Shown piece after piece: positions 1-8,958 of a DNA stretch of 57,405 bases. Positions within the stretch are counted from its first letter, which is position 1. The number at the start of each line of letters is the position of its first letter. The position numbers were made by a program, and so were the translations under genes. Below the pieces are notes generated by a model, which saw only the letters and a list, made by a program, of their open reading frames with translations, did not search any database and was not told the DNA's origin. The DNA is from Pirellula staleyi DSM 6068 (lineage in GTDB: Bacteria > Planctomycetota > Planctomycetia > Pirellulales > Pirellulaceae), in the NCBI GenBank assembly GCA_945900945.1, contig CAMDKL010000014.1:1-57405 (forward strand). Direction: 5' to 3'.

Positions 1-1669
1 TCGAAACAACATCTCTGGCCTCGCGACCAGATTTCTAAACTTGTTGACCAGTTTCGATTGGATCAATTCAACGGAGCGTCGTTGAAAAAGACGGCCTCAG
101 ACAACCGTGTCCCGCGTACCACCGCTCAAAATTGGCAACGCAATCGTGCTCGTCTCGAACAACAATGTGGCTTAGATCTAACCGTCGTCTGGTTTTTTCG
201 AATCACCCCAAGGGCTCGCGTTCCTACATACTCTTCTGTGCGCTTTGCATTTTGTTTTGGGACAAGCCAACGATGGTGGTATCCGTAATATCTGCTGGCT
301 GCTTGAGTTGTGCAAGTTGGATCGGTTCATTGCCGTTTCCTATGGGGCTCAACAGAAGTTTGCCGTTGCCATCGAATTGCAAATTGAAGAGTTCGGTAAC
401 GTGGAGCAAGCACGACTCGCCCAGAAAATGCCCAAGCGAGAAATCACGTTGTGTGAGGACGAGACGTTTCATCCTCAGATCTGCTTGGTTGCGATCGAAC
501 CGGTATCAAACTTTCTCCTGCTCGAACAATATGCCGCAAGTCGCGATGCATTGACTTGGAACGCCGCTGTCGACGAAGCTCTCAAACCATTCTCCGTCAC
601 GGTGATTCAATGCGTTTCCGATCAGGCGGCAGCTTTGATCTCGCACGCGGAAACGCATCTAGGTGTTCACCATTCGCCCGATCTATTCCATGTTCAGTAC
701 GAAGCGTCTCGAGCAACCAGTGCGCCGCTCCATCGAGCAACCGAGAAAGCGGAGAAGGCGTTCAAGGTCGCGGAAGCTTCCTACCAACAGAATGCGAAAA
801 AGATCGCAGATTTCAATGAAAACTGGCCCAGTTCACTCCAGCAGTTGAACATAGAGAAAGAACTTAAACGCAATGCTCCAGTTCTCGAAGAAGCTAGAAG
901 CCAAGCGAGCCAAAAATTCGAATCGACTCAAGCTAGACAACTTCGAGCACGCGAAGCTCGCTTGGGCATTGGCAAAGAGTATCATCCTTTCGATCTACAG
1001 ACAGGTGCACCAGTCGAAGCGGCTCAAGCTCAAGTAAAGTTGAACTCGCATTTCGATACACTAAACCAAGTCGCGTCCGAAGCAGGCCTTAAGCCTTCGT
1101 CGTTCGAACGAATTGCCAAAGCAAAGCGAGTGCTCCCTTCGATGATCCAAACGCTTCTCTTCTTTTGGCAAATGATTGCAAGCCGAGCAGCGGCCTTGGC
1201 CTTCTCGCCTGAGATCGTCAACGTTTGGAAGAATCAGCTTGTAGCAGGCTACTACCTTGCTTCTGTCGCAAGCCGTTGTAGCGACTCAAAGGAACGTAAG
1301 CGACTTCGAGAACTGTCGCAATCCATTCTTGAAAAAGCCAAGGCACGCGATGGTCCATTGTCTGGATTGAGCGAGAAGGACGTATCGTACTTGGAGGAAC
1401 AAGCCAGATCGGCATCGGAAATTTTTCAGCGATCAAGTTCGTGTGTAGAGGGTCGCAACGGACAACTTTCTTTGCGGCATCATGGTTTACGCGAACTCTC
1501 GCCGAGGAAGCTTCGGGTGTTAGGAGTACTGCACAACTTCGTCATCAAACGAAGCGATGGAACGACGGCAGCGAATCGATTCTTTGGTCAGCCGCATCGA
1601 GACCTATTCGGATGGTTGATTGAAAAGATGCCATTTCCATCGCGTCCGCGTCGAAAAGTCCAACGCTAG
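1..1669 (+). pseudogene. DDE transposase (DUF6399-like), 5' partial and frameshifted
   Basis: This reads as a transposase cut by the left window edge and split over two frames. Frame 1 from base 1 gives an HTH-like N-terminus (motif VPRTTAQNWQRNRARLEQQ) up to about base 195. Frame 2 then continues with FFESPQGLAF and runs open to the stop at 1669. The switch falls in a run of six T at 193-198; removing one T would restore WFFESPQG. The long frame begins at a TTG inside the protein, so it has no true start of its own. Candidate DDE positions are the acids in CEDETFHPQ, SDQAAALISH with HSPDLFHVQ, and the Glu of SCVEGRNGQ near the C-terminus. The tail (GTTAANRFFG then DLFGWL) is typical of the planctomycete transposases now called DUF6399, a name given from memory. 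It is either a dead copy or one expressed by slippage. No terminal inverted repeats could be assigned. Confidence 0.62.
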
Positions 1670-1785
1670 AAATCTTGGACTCAAATTCGAGACGTCGCTC
1701 GATGAGTGGCTACCGGTGCGCGACGACCTACGCAATTCTCGAGACTTTCGACTAGAATGCTGCCATTCAATCGACTGTCCGACTT

Positions 1786-2187
1786 ATGATCGAGGCCGAT
1801 AGCGTCAACATTCTTCTACGAGAACAGTGTGAAGCAACACCGAACGACGTAAATGCGTGGATAGCATTTGGCGTCCATTGCATCCGGACTCGCCGGCTAG
1901 ATGCGGCGGACGGGGCACTCCGTAAAGCCATTGCAATCGAGCCAAACCGTGCGGAAAGTTTCGCGTTGCTTTCACAAGTACAAATGCCCAAAGGTAGAAA
2001 TCCTGTTGGTGCCGTTGAGAGTGCTCGACAGGCTGTCAAGCTGTCGCCAACCGCCGGTAATCAGTTCATACTTGGGACAGCCTTGTATCACGTCGGCGAT
2101 CTCGCAGGCGCGAGGCAATATGTATTGAGGGCAGTCGAATTGGAACCACGCAATCCAGAATTCCAAGCCGCCTTGGAGCGTTTGTAG
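1786..2187 (+). CDS. small TPR-repeat protein
   Basis: A 133-residue protein made almost entirely of tetratricopeptide-like helices. Units show the usual spaced Ala/Gly/Pro pattern, for example ADGALRKAIAIEPNRAESFA, then a unit around AVESARQAVKLSP and a last one at ARQYVLRAVELEPRNPEFQ. No signal peptide or membrane segment is visible, so it is probably cytoplasmic as drawn. The stop lies 6 bases before the next gene, which encodes a CRTAC1-like FG-GAP lipoprotein. TPR proteins often accompany that family, so the two are probably co-transcribed. Its partner and function are unknown; TPRs mediate protein-protein contacts. It may be the C-terminal remnant of a longer TPR protein, because the region just upstream (1670-1785) has no recognisable coding sequence. 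Confidence 0.72.
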   Translation: MIEADSVNILLREQCEATPNDVNAWIAFGVHCIRTRRLDAADGALRKAIAIEPNRAESFALLSQVQMPKGRNPVGAVESARQAVKLSPTAGNQFILGTALYHVGDLAGARQYVLRAVELEPRNPEFQAALERL

Positions 2188-2193
2188 GACCCA

Positions 2194-3969
2194 ATGAAGA
2201 AATCCATTTCGATCAATCAAGACAATTCGAGTCTTGCGGCCAACATCATTTCATTCGCGACAGGCGTCGCTTTGACCGTCGCCATAGCCTGCACCATCGG
2301 CTGCACGCAACCTAAAGTCGATCGCCAAGATAGCCCTGTCCCCCAAAAAGTGGAGCAGCAGCCGAACAAGCCAATCGGCAATCCAATCGAGGAAAACGTT
2401 ATCACTTTAACCGATATCACTGCCCAATCGCAAATCCATTTTGTTCACGCTTACAACGGTCATGGTGAAAGGTTTATTGTTGAGGCTGTGGCTAGCGGCA
2501 TCGGGTCACTTGATTTTGACTTAGACGGTTGGATTGACGTCTATTTTCTCAATGGGGCTTCGATTCCTTTAGAGCCTGACTGCAGTCCCTCCAACGCGCT
2601 CTTTCGAAATCTAGGCGACATGTGCTTTGTCGATGTGACGAGCGAAAGCCACACAGGCGACATTCTCTTTAGCATGGGGGTTGCAATTGCGGATTACGAC
2701 CGCGATGGCTTTCCCGATATTTTCGTAACCAATTTTGGCCAAAACATGCTGTACAGAAACAATGGGGACGGAACATTTGAAGACACGACAACGACTGCAA
2801 AACTTGGCGAAAGCAACCAGCTTGGGGCCAGTGGATGTTTTCTGGATGCGGATCGAGACGGATTGTTAGACCTCTATGTCGGCAACTATGTCAAGTCACC
2901 GGTTGAGAAGAATGTGAAACGGACGACCGAAGGATTTCCAAGTTACCCGGGACCACTCGACTTTCAAACCGAATCCGATTGGTTCTTTCACAACGAAGGG
3001 GATGGTACGTTCAGCGACCAAACCATCAAAGTTGGTATGTCAGCTTATTCAACCACTTCCATGGGTGCGATCTCTGTCGACTTCGACGATGACGGTGACG
3101 CAGACCTCTTGGTTGTTAATGATGTCGATCGCAATTTGCTATTTGAAAACGACGGTACGGGCAGATTTGAAGAGGTTGGAATTCTACGCGGCGTTGCCTT
3201 TTCGTATGATGGCAAACGCAATGGCAATATGGGCGTCGACTGCGCGGATTATAACGGTGACGGAAAACTAGATTTTTTCACAACGACATTTAGCAACGAA
3301 TTACCGGTGCTCTATAAAAATGACGGCTCGGGCAATTTTGAAGACGCGACAATTGAAAGTGGTGCGGGCGCGGGCCTTCTACCGCATGCCAACTGGGGCA
3401 CTGCTTTTTTTGACGTAGAAAACGATGGTGATCAAGATCTGATCATTGCCAATGGTCATACCGACCCCAACGTGAGCCAATGGGCATACACTACTTCCTG
3501 GAAAGTTAGAAACACGATGCTGCTCAATTTGGGCAACGGTCGCTTCCAAGATATTTCCGCGACTTGCGGAAGCGGATTGACGCCGGTGGAAAGCAGTCGG
3601 GGATTGGTTGCCGAGGATTTTGACAACGACGGTGATGTGGACATTATCATTCTCAACGCTTTAGCGGGACCAACGGTGATCCGCAACGACTCGCGGCTTG
3701 GGTTCAACTGGCTGCAAGTGGAATTGAGAGGCAAGTCGGCTTGCCGCGATGGCACCGGTTCTAGAGTAACAATAGAACTGATGGGCAAGCAGTTAGTGAA
3801 AGAAGTCCATAGTGGGCGTGGCTATCAGAGCAGCTACGGACAGCGACTATGTTTCGGATTGGGCGAAGCACCACTAGTGCCGAAACTTAGGGTGCGATGG
3901 TCCGATGGTGCAATTGAGGAATTTGAAGACATCTCGTCAAATCAGTTATTGATCCTGGTTCAAAAATGA
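2194..3969 (+). CDS. CRTAC1-like lipoprotein: FG-GAP/VCBS repeats plus ASPIC/UnbV domain
   Basis: A 591-residue exported protein. The N-terminus has a hydrophobic stretch ending in two candidate lipobox cysteines (VAIAC at 33 and CTIGC at 37), so lipoprotein anchoring is likely. Residues about 70-500 contain repeated FG-GAP/VCBS blades with calcium-loop motifs such as DFDLDGWIDVYF, DYDRDGFPDIFV, DADRDGLLDLYV, DFDDDGDADLLV, DYNGDGKLDFF and DFDNDGDVDIII. These build an integrin-alpha-like beta-propeller. The C-terminal ~80 residues match the ASPIC/UnbV domain (DGTGSRV, then HSGRGYQSSYGQ). The family is abundant in planctomycetes and usually surface-exposed, but its substrates are not established. 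It is probably co-transcribed with the TPR gene 6 bases upstream. Confidence 0.88.
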   Translation: MKKSISINQDNSSLAANIISFATGVALTVAIACTIGCTQPKVDRQDSPVPQKVEQQPNKPIGNPIEENVITLTDITAQSQIHFVHAYNGHGERFIVEAVASGIGSLDFDLDGWIDVYFLNGASIPLEPDCSPSNALFRNLGDMCFVDVTSESHTGDILFSMGVAIADYDRDGFPDIFVTNFGQNMLYRNNGDGTFEDTTTTAKLGESNQLGASGCFLDADRDGLLDLYVGNYVKSPVEKNVKRTTEGFPSYPGPLDFQTESDWFFHNEGDGTFSDQTIKVGMSAYSTTSMGAISVDFDDDGDADLLVVNDVDRNLLFENDGTGRFEEVGILRGVAFSYDGKRNGNMGVDCADYNGDGKLDFFTTTFSNELPVLYKNDGSGNFEDATIESGAGAGLLPHANWGTAFFDVENDGDQDLIIANGHTDPNVSQWAYTTSWKVRNTMLLNLGNGRFQDISATCGSGLTPVESSRGLVAEDFDNDGDVDIIILNALAGPTVIRNDSRLGFNWLQVELRGKSACRDGTGSRVTIELMGKQLVKEVHSGRGYQSSYGQRLCFGLGEAPLVPKLRVRWSDGAIEEFEDISSNQLLILVQK

Positions 3970-4999
3970 GAGACCGTTCACTTTGTGGTCGATTGCCCAA
4001 GCTTCGCTAGGAAGTCGGTGGCTCAATGGATTGGTCTGGGGTGGGGTGTTAAAAATTCGGTATTGCAGCAACTTTGGATTGCGCAGTTTTTGTTCCAAAC
4101 TAATGACATGAGTGGCCCTCCTTGATTGACCCTCCTTGATTGACCTTTTATGATTTGTTGACGGTTCAACATCTGAGACAATAAATTGCGAACATTGTGC
4201 GGACGCAAGCATTTGTTCGCTTTCCTCCACACTGGTTTCATTGATGATGGACAACGTCGCAGCATCAAAGCTATGTCCGAGGCATGCGGAAAGAGAAATC
4301 AAACTGCGAGTGGCGTCATCCAAACTCTCAAGCCTCTTGGCGTACCAAGAAACGACGTCGTCTGGGTGACTGCAATCGATCTGAGTTCTATCGAGACGCC
4401 AACAGCGGTCTTTTTCATGAAAACTCAAAAGATCCGATTGCACCAGGAAGTGAAGATAGGTGTGGACAAAGAAGGGATTCCCCAATGTTCGATCCTGAAG
4501 CTTAGAAACAATATCAGGCAGCATTTCAATTCTCCCGTCCAGTCGCGCCTCGATGAGCTGGCTTGTTTTTGCTGCGCTCAGGTTTTTTAACTTCAGGATG
4601 GAAAGCCCGAATGACATTTGCGAAGTGATACTTGGCTTCGGTTGGGCTAATCTTTTGAATGGGAGCTTGCGGACCGATGATTGATTCTAAGGCTGGTTCC
4701 AAATCGAGGAGTCGATGTGCCAAATCTCCTACGGCTTTGAGAATGCTTGATTTCCACTGTTCTTGTCGAACCAAACTCTCTTTTTGGATACACTTGCAAA
4801 ACTGTTCCAGGATCTGCGGAAATGCAACCAAGGGTAGATTCTGACCGTATTGATCAAACTTGCCTTCAAGGAAAAATCCGTTTGCGGCAAGTACGGGCGC
4901 ACGAAACATTCTCGCAAACGACGTTTTCCCGACTCCGGACGGACCAGGGAGAAGTAGGTGTTCGGCCAGGTCTCCTTCAACAGAAAGCTGGCATAACCA
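3946..4999 (-). pseudogene. remnant of a large AAA_16-type signalling ATPase
   Basis: Pieces of one ATPase lie in two frames. The first (open 4999 down to 4526) has a clear Walker A, PGPSGVGKTSFARMFR, followed by a typical AAA_16 stretch (EGKFDQYGQNLPLVAF, then EAKYHFANVIRAF). The second (open about 4617 down to 3946) resumes with LKNLSAAKTSQLIEARL and TLGNPFFVHTYLHFLVQSD, then CWRLDRTQI. That is the region after Walker B in the multidomain kinase or histidine-kinase ATPases. The segment that should hold Walker B and its surroundings, roughly 90 residues in relatives, is missing and the frame changes there. There is no N-terminal kinase domain upstream (TGA at 5000-5002) and no C-terminal GAF or kinase part. 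A 14-bp tandem duplication at 4116-4143 adds a further shift. This is clearly a decayed gene. Confidence 0.75.
4116..4143. repeat. 14-bp perfect tandem duplication
   Basis: The unit CCCTCCTTGATTGA occurs twice in a row at 4116-4129 and 4130-4143. Fourteen is not a multiple of three, so it shifts the reading frame of the ATPase remnant in which it sits. It looks like a replication-slippage scar in a gene no longer under selection. Confidence 0.9.
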
Positions 5000-5025
5000 T
5001 CACCCGTCGACACTACCGGAGAAAC

Positions 5026-5182
5026 GAACATGGATTTACAGGATTTACAGGATGATCGTCGATCCGACTACCCGCTTGGAGAAATCAATAAGAAAATCAG
5101 CGATGGTGCATTCGATTCACACGACACAAGTGAATCCATAAGCGAATTGAAATCATCCTGTACATCTTGTCCATCCATGTTC
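5026..5182. repeat. 157-bp element with 31-bp imperfect terminal inverted repeats
   Basis: The left arm (5026-5056) contains the iterated word GGATTTACA twice and ends AGGATGAT. The right arm (5152-5182), read in reverse complement, begins GAACATGGAT and also ends TACAGGATGAT. The arms agree at 27 of 31 positions. The 95-bp core is open on the plus strand and gives DYPLGEINKKISDGAFDSH. This resembles the start of GxxExxY-family proteins (pattern of the type YPLxEITxKIIGAAFEVH), although the rest of that gene is absent. Iterated TACAGGATT words are, as I recall, common in bacterial dispersed repeats and sometimes seen near GxxExxY genes. It is probably a small non-autonomous or decayed mobile repeat. 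The inverted repeat is directly visible; the GxxExxY link is tentative. Confidence 0.7.
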
Positions 5183-5270
5183 ATTCCTTTTGTTCGAAAA
5201 CTTATGCATAGGTGCTTAAGCGTCCAAAGTATGATTTCTTGAGTATTCGAACACTGGGAAGTCGTGGCAC

Positions 5271-6731
5271 CTATCGAGCGGCATCGCGGATGCGGTCTAA
5301 ATCACTTTTGAGTGTTTCCATGAAGCTGCGGAATTCTTCCTCGAGGGATTGCAAATTACCGAAAACATCGATGAATACCTTGGTTCGGCTTTCGGGGGAC
5401 AAGTCATCCTCGAACTGAGAGCATTTTTGGTAGTAAACGATAAGTTTGTCAAATCGCGTCTCCATCAAAAAATAAGTGAGCGCCCAGGCTTGACCATATG
5501 CTTCGACGGCTTGCCCAAGGTCCTTAGCAGAAGAGAACAAGCGATCGGATACAATGAGTTTTAGACTATTTCGATTTGGGTCGCGGGAGATCACTCGGTA
5601 GTCTGTCAGCCTAGTCTTGTTCACCGCTCCAATGCCACCCCAGCCAGCTCCGGCTGGTGTTTCAAAATAACTAGCCAAACCCTCGTGAGCCCATCTCGCG
5701 CCAATTTTACCTCGCGACAGAACGCCAGAGTTGCCAGCCAATTGATGAGTGGCTTCGTGTGAGACCACTTCGATATCCGATTCTTCGCGAGCCACCTTGA
5801 TCAATAGCTCAAAGGAATTCGCTAGGTGAGCCATATCTTTTGAAGCCACAGTTCCTCGTGATTTCATTTTGGATTTTTGCATTTCGTCAGCGACAGACGC
5901 CAAGAGCTTCATTTGTTTTGTGGTGCCTTGATCGTAGAATACGCTAATGTTGTCCTTGGGGGACCAGAATCCAGCAGCCATTTTTAGCTCGGGAGCGAGA
6001 AGAGTCGCATAGCGATGAAAAGTATCTTCCTCTGCGAAAAGCAAAACCATCAGGTGCTCTTTGGGCGGTTCAAGTACCATTCCATCGAGTGCAAATTTCA
6101 TGAAATAGGATTCGTATACCGTTTCCAACAATTCAATGCGTATTTGTGCTCGGGTTTTTCGCCCCACTTTGACAGCACTCGTGTCGTGCAGCATTACATA
6201 GTGAGCGCTTCTCTCAACCTTCAATTGGGGTAGGTTAGTGGCTGCTCGCAAATTCCTCTCCACCTCAGTCGAATCGCCACAAGGCTGTTTGACCCGCTTT
6301 CTCGCTTCGATTAGTCGCTTGACCGTGACGTTTTCTGTATCAATCTTGTAAGCATCGCTGCAGCATTCGTAAAACTCCTTGAGTAGTCCTCGTTTGAGGG
6401 CCTGGTTTGCTGCGTCCAAATAATCTTGGATATTCTTTGATTTGGCTGCTTTGTTGAATAGTCGTTTGTACTCTTCTTGCCGTGTTGGTGCTTTTACGAC
6501 CAAGGCATCTTCCAAGTCTAAAGCGATTGAGCCGAATACCGGGTGTGTGTATTCAAGAAGTCGTCCCGCTAGAATTTTCGTCTTGCCCTCCAAGATCGCA
6601 ACCAATTTGGTTCCTGGCAATCGATAAATTACAAAATCGGCGTGGGTTCTTTCGACAAAACCAAATGCCAAAACATAGCATAGCAATCCAACATAGTAAG
6701 TCCGTCGGGAGAAAGTAGCATGACCATCCAT
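5271..6731 (-). CDS. DUF1570 family putative secreted metallopeptidase
   Basis: A 486-residue protein with an N-terminal signal peptide (hydrophobic YYVGLLCYVLAFGFV, then polar THADF). The C-terminal half carries HEATH at residues 325-329, an HExxH zinc motif, and WAHEGLASYFE 20 residues later, whose Glu350 could be the third ligand as in gluzincins. This arrangement is the hallmark of DUF1570, a family common in planctomycetes. The N-terminal region (about 35-170) has helices that may be TPR-like. The protein probably acts in the periplasm or outside the cell; its substrate is unknown. The start at 6731 precedes a good signal peptide. The DUF4159 gene ends 17 bases upstream on the same strand, so both may be one transcript. 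Confidence 0.8.
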   Translation of the reverse strand: MDGHATFSRRTYYVGLLCYVLAFGFVERTHADFVIYRLPGTKLVAILEGKTKILAGRLLEYTHPVFGSIALDLEDALVVKAPTRQEEYKRLFNKAAKSKNIQDYLDAANQALKRGLLKEFYECCSDAYKIDTENVTVKRLIEARKRVKQPCGDSTEVERNLRAATNLPQLKVERSAHYVMLHDTSAVKVGRKTRAQIRIELLETVYESYFMKFALDGMVLEPPKEHLMVLLFAEEDTFHRYATLLAPELKMAAGFWSPKDNISVFYDQGTTKQMKLLASVADEMQKSKMKSRGTVASKDMAHLANSFELLIKVAREESDIEVVSHEATHQLAGNSGVLSRGKIGARWAHEGLASYFETPAGAGWGGIGAVNKTRLTDYRVISRDPNRNSLKLIVSDRLFSSAKDLGQAVEAYGQAWALTYFLMETRFDKLIVYYQKCSQFEDDLSPESRTKVFIDVFGNLQSLEEEFRSFMETLKSDLDRIRDAAR

Positions 6732-6748
6732 AGGAAGTCGACAATCGA

Positions 6749-7657
6749 TTAGTTTGTCATTGCGTACGTGATAATGTTGATACCCATGGGATAAGAAAAA
6801 GGGACGGAGTAAGTTTCGAAATAGTCCGCATTCGACCCTTCGCGTTCCCAGCCGTCTCCAAGATCATTGTTGTGGCAAAGCAGTGCGACAATTCGCCCAT
6901 TGTCGTCGTGGTATGCTTGAAAGTGAGGGAGTTTATCACCAGGCGACCCCCCGTGATTGAATTCGAATGTCTGGCCAGACCGCCATGTACGAATGTCTGG
7001 GACTTGAGGTTTCACTTTCATGTCGTAGACGATGTGGAAAATGGAATGCGAAAGTGGAAGATCAACCGGTTCCCGACCTGGAAATACCATTTTCATTTCG
7101 TCGCGCATTCGAGACCACTCGTCTTCGCCCCAGAAGTCGTCCACCATCAAGAAACCACCATTGAGCAAATGCCGTCGAAGCGCTATTGCTTCATCCGGGC
7201 TAAACCGCAGAGAACCCACGCCATTCATAAAGAGAAATGGGTAATTAAATAAGTCTGGATCCGTCAGTTCAAGCACAATGCCATTCGGATCCACTTTCAT
7301 GCTCGTTAGTTCTTGAAGTCGATACGAAAAATTCCAGTCGCTATCTGGAAAATCGTTCATCCACCGATTCCCTCGTCCGCCTGTGAACAACGACGTGTAC
7401 TTGATCCTAGCAAAGGTGAAGACATCCGCTTGAAAGGGAGTTTCAATTTCCCACATTGGAAATTCACTTCGATCGGGAGTACGTTGTTCTCGAAAGCCTT
7501 GAAAACCCTGTTCGCGAAAACCTTGCTGCCATCGCGCACAGGTAACGGAAAGCAAAGCAAGCAGTGCAATCGACGACGCAGTAAGCATTATCTTCGGTGG
7601 AGGTACCAATACCCTACCTGATCGAACGGCTAGGAGAGAGAGATTCGGCCTAGCCAT
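6749..7657 (-). CDS. DUF4159 domain protein
   Basis: About 302 residues from the preferred ATG at 7657; an in-frame TTG at 7687 is less likely. A hydrophobic segment (IMLTASSIALLALLSV) indicates a signal peptide or anchor. It is followed by a short repetitive stretch built on GFREQ (QQGFREQGFQGFREQ) and then the DUF4159 domain: FTFARIKYTS, PFLFMNGVGSLRFSPDEA and LRRHLLNGGFLMVDDFWG, with NIITYAMTN at the C-terminus. The domain resembles glutamine-amidotransferase-like or GATase-like folds seen next to MoxR/VWA systems, but no enzymatic role is established. It lies directly upstream of the DUF1570 gene with a 17-base gap. The GFREQ repeat could be a recent coding microduplication. Confidence 0.82.
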   Translation of the reverse strand: MARPNLSLLAVRSGRVLVPPPKIMLTASSIALLALLSVTCARWQQGFREQGFQGFREQRTPDRSEFPMWEIETPFQADVFTFARIKYTSLFTGGRGNRWMNDFPDSDWNFSYRLQELTSMKVDPNGIVLELTDPDLFNYPFLFMNGVGSLRFSPDEAIALRRHLLNGGFLMVDDFWGEDEWSRMRDEMKMVFPGREPVDLPLSHSIFHIVYDMKVKPQVPDIRTWRSGQTFEFNHGGSPGDKLPHFQAYHDDNGRIVALLCHNNDLGDGWEREGSNADYFETYSVPFSYPMGINIITYAMTN

Positions 7658-7952
7658 TATTCTCACTATGCTTCCGTGCGACGTCAATCAGCGACTAGCA
7701 AAAAACGGGGCCTGTGCTTTACACGATAGGTCCAGCTGTCCTCAGCCGGACATTTATTCAAGTTACACATTTGGTACAAGCCCGCATTGCAAGCAATGGA
7801 AATACCTCATGGCTTAGGGTTTTTAACCTTTGAAGACTGAGTAGGCAATCCACACGCTAGCGATTCGGGATTGTATTTCTTTGGTAATTGAAACAAAAAT
7901 GCCCTAAATTAGTGCGGCTTCCAAATGTTGAAGCCAGGCATACAATTGTTAT
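7658..7952. other. gene-free spacer
   Basis: This is the 295 bases between the DUF4159 start and the hairpin repeats that precede the map stop. No open frame with plausible protein character was found on either strand. It should carry the promoter for the leftward DUF4159/DUF1570 genes, but no convincing -35/-10 pair can be named. Confidence 0.5.
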
Positions 7953-8020
7953 GTCAGCCTGAGGACAGGCTGACCCACGTGTTGTCAGGCTGACATACGT
8001 GTTGTCAGGCTGACTTGCGA
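7953..8020. repeat. hairpin repeat plus 20-bp tandem copies (CAGCCTG family)
   Basis: Positions 7953-7974 form a perfect palindrome: a 9-bp stem GTCAGCCTG / CAGGCTGAC with loop AGGA. It is followed by a 20-bp direct repeat (TGACCCACGTGTTGTCAGGC at 7971-7990, then TGACATACGTGTTGTCAGGC at 7991-8010) ending in a further CAGGCTGAC. The same 22-bp hairpin recurs at 29608-29629. It lies just past the map stop and could act as a terminator or mRNA 3'-end structure, but there is no T tract. Confidence 0.85.
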
Positions 8021-8040
8021 GAAAGGCAGGCCTTGGCCAA

Positions 8041-8838
8041 TTAAAACTTGTGACCGCGTTTTGGTCCGTTCAAGCATTGAGTGAGGATTTCTGGTCCATC
8101 TTCACGCATCAGCACGGTATGCTCGAATTGAGCCGAAAGTCGGCCATCCCGCGTCCGTACCGTCCAATTGTCCTTGGTGTCCAGTTTGGTAAACCGAGTA
8201 CCGGCGTTGATCATCGGCTCCACGGTGAAGCACATGCCGGGTAGCAATCGATCTTGCTTACTCTTGCGGTCTGGCACGTGAGGGATGTTTGGATACTGAT
8301 GAAATCGTCGTCCTAGTCCGTGCCCGACGTATTCCCGAACAACTGAAAAACCACGCACAGTAGCTTCCTGGACCACGTTGTCACCGATCACACTAACGGA
8401 GCAGCCCGGCTCTAAGGCTGCGATAGCTCGGTGCATTGCATCAAAAGCGCACTGAGTTACCTTTTTCCCCTCATCACCGACCTCACCGATCAAAAAAGTT
8501 TCTGATTGATCTCCGTGCCATCCATCCACGATCGAGGTAACATCCACGTTGACGATGTCACCGTTTTTGAGAACATAGTCGCACGGTATACCGTGACAGA
8601 TAACTTCATTGACGCTGGTACAACAGCTTTTGGTATAGCCTAAGTAGCCGAGTGTAGCTGGAATGTATTTGTGCTGGTAGGTGAAGTCGGTTACGAGTTG
8701 ATCAATTTCGCCCGTTGAAATTCCCGTTGCAATGTACAGACGCAGGTAGTCCATGAGTAGGGCGTTGAATTGTCCTGCATTCCGCATTCCATCCCGTTGA
8801 ATCTCTGTCAATTGAAGCTTGCGAATATTCTGCAGCAT
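8041..8838 (-). CDS. map: type I methionine aminopeptidase
   Basis: Removes the initiator methionine from new proteins in the cytosol, using two metal ions. The five ligand motifs are visible in order: the Asp in NVDVTSIVDGWHGDQSETF (two acids), the His in EYVGHGLGRRFHQ, the Glu in CFTVEPMINAG and the Glu in AQFEHTVL. The substrate-side His is in NEVICHGIP. From the ATG at 8838 it has 265 residues, normal for the bacterial type without the N-terminal zinc region. A TTG at 8889 would add 17 residues (LRKGDGFKFG); neither start has a strong ribosome site. The neighbouring prs gene ends about 120 bases upstream, so map is probably a separate unit or loosely joined to it. Confidence 0.92.
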   Translation of the reverse strand: MLQNIRKLQLTEIQRDGMRNAGQFNALLMDYLRLYIATGISTGEIDQLVTDFTYQHKYIPATLGYLGYTKSCCTSVNEVICHGIPCDYVLKNGDIVNVDVTSIVDGWHGDQSETFLIGEVGDEGKKVTQCAFDAMHRAIAALEPGCSVSVIGDNVVQEATVRGFSVVREYVGHGLGRRFHQYPNIPHVPDRKSKQDRLLPGMCFTVEPMINAGTRFTKLDTKDNWTVRTRDGRLSAQFEHTVLMREDGPEILTQCLNGPKRGHKF

Positions 8839-8958
8839 GCCAAACTTGAAACCGTCGCCTTTACGTAAATGGATTACCGAAACGGGCAAGCAGCCTGCCC
8901 AATCCTAATAGAAAAACAGTGTAATCGTTTGCATTGGAATCTTCAAACGATTCAGCTT

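Noticed and set aside
7971-8020. Possible CRISPR-like array
   Set aside because: Only two 20-bp units directly adjoining, no spacers and no cas genes.
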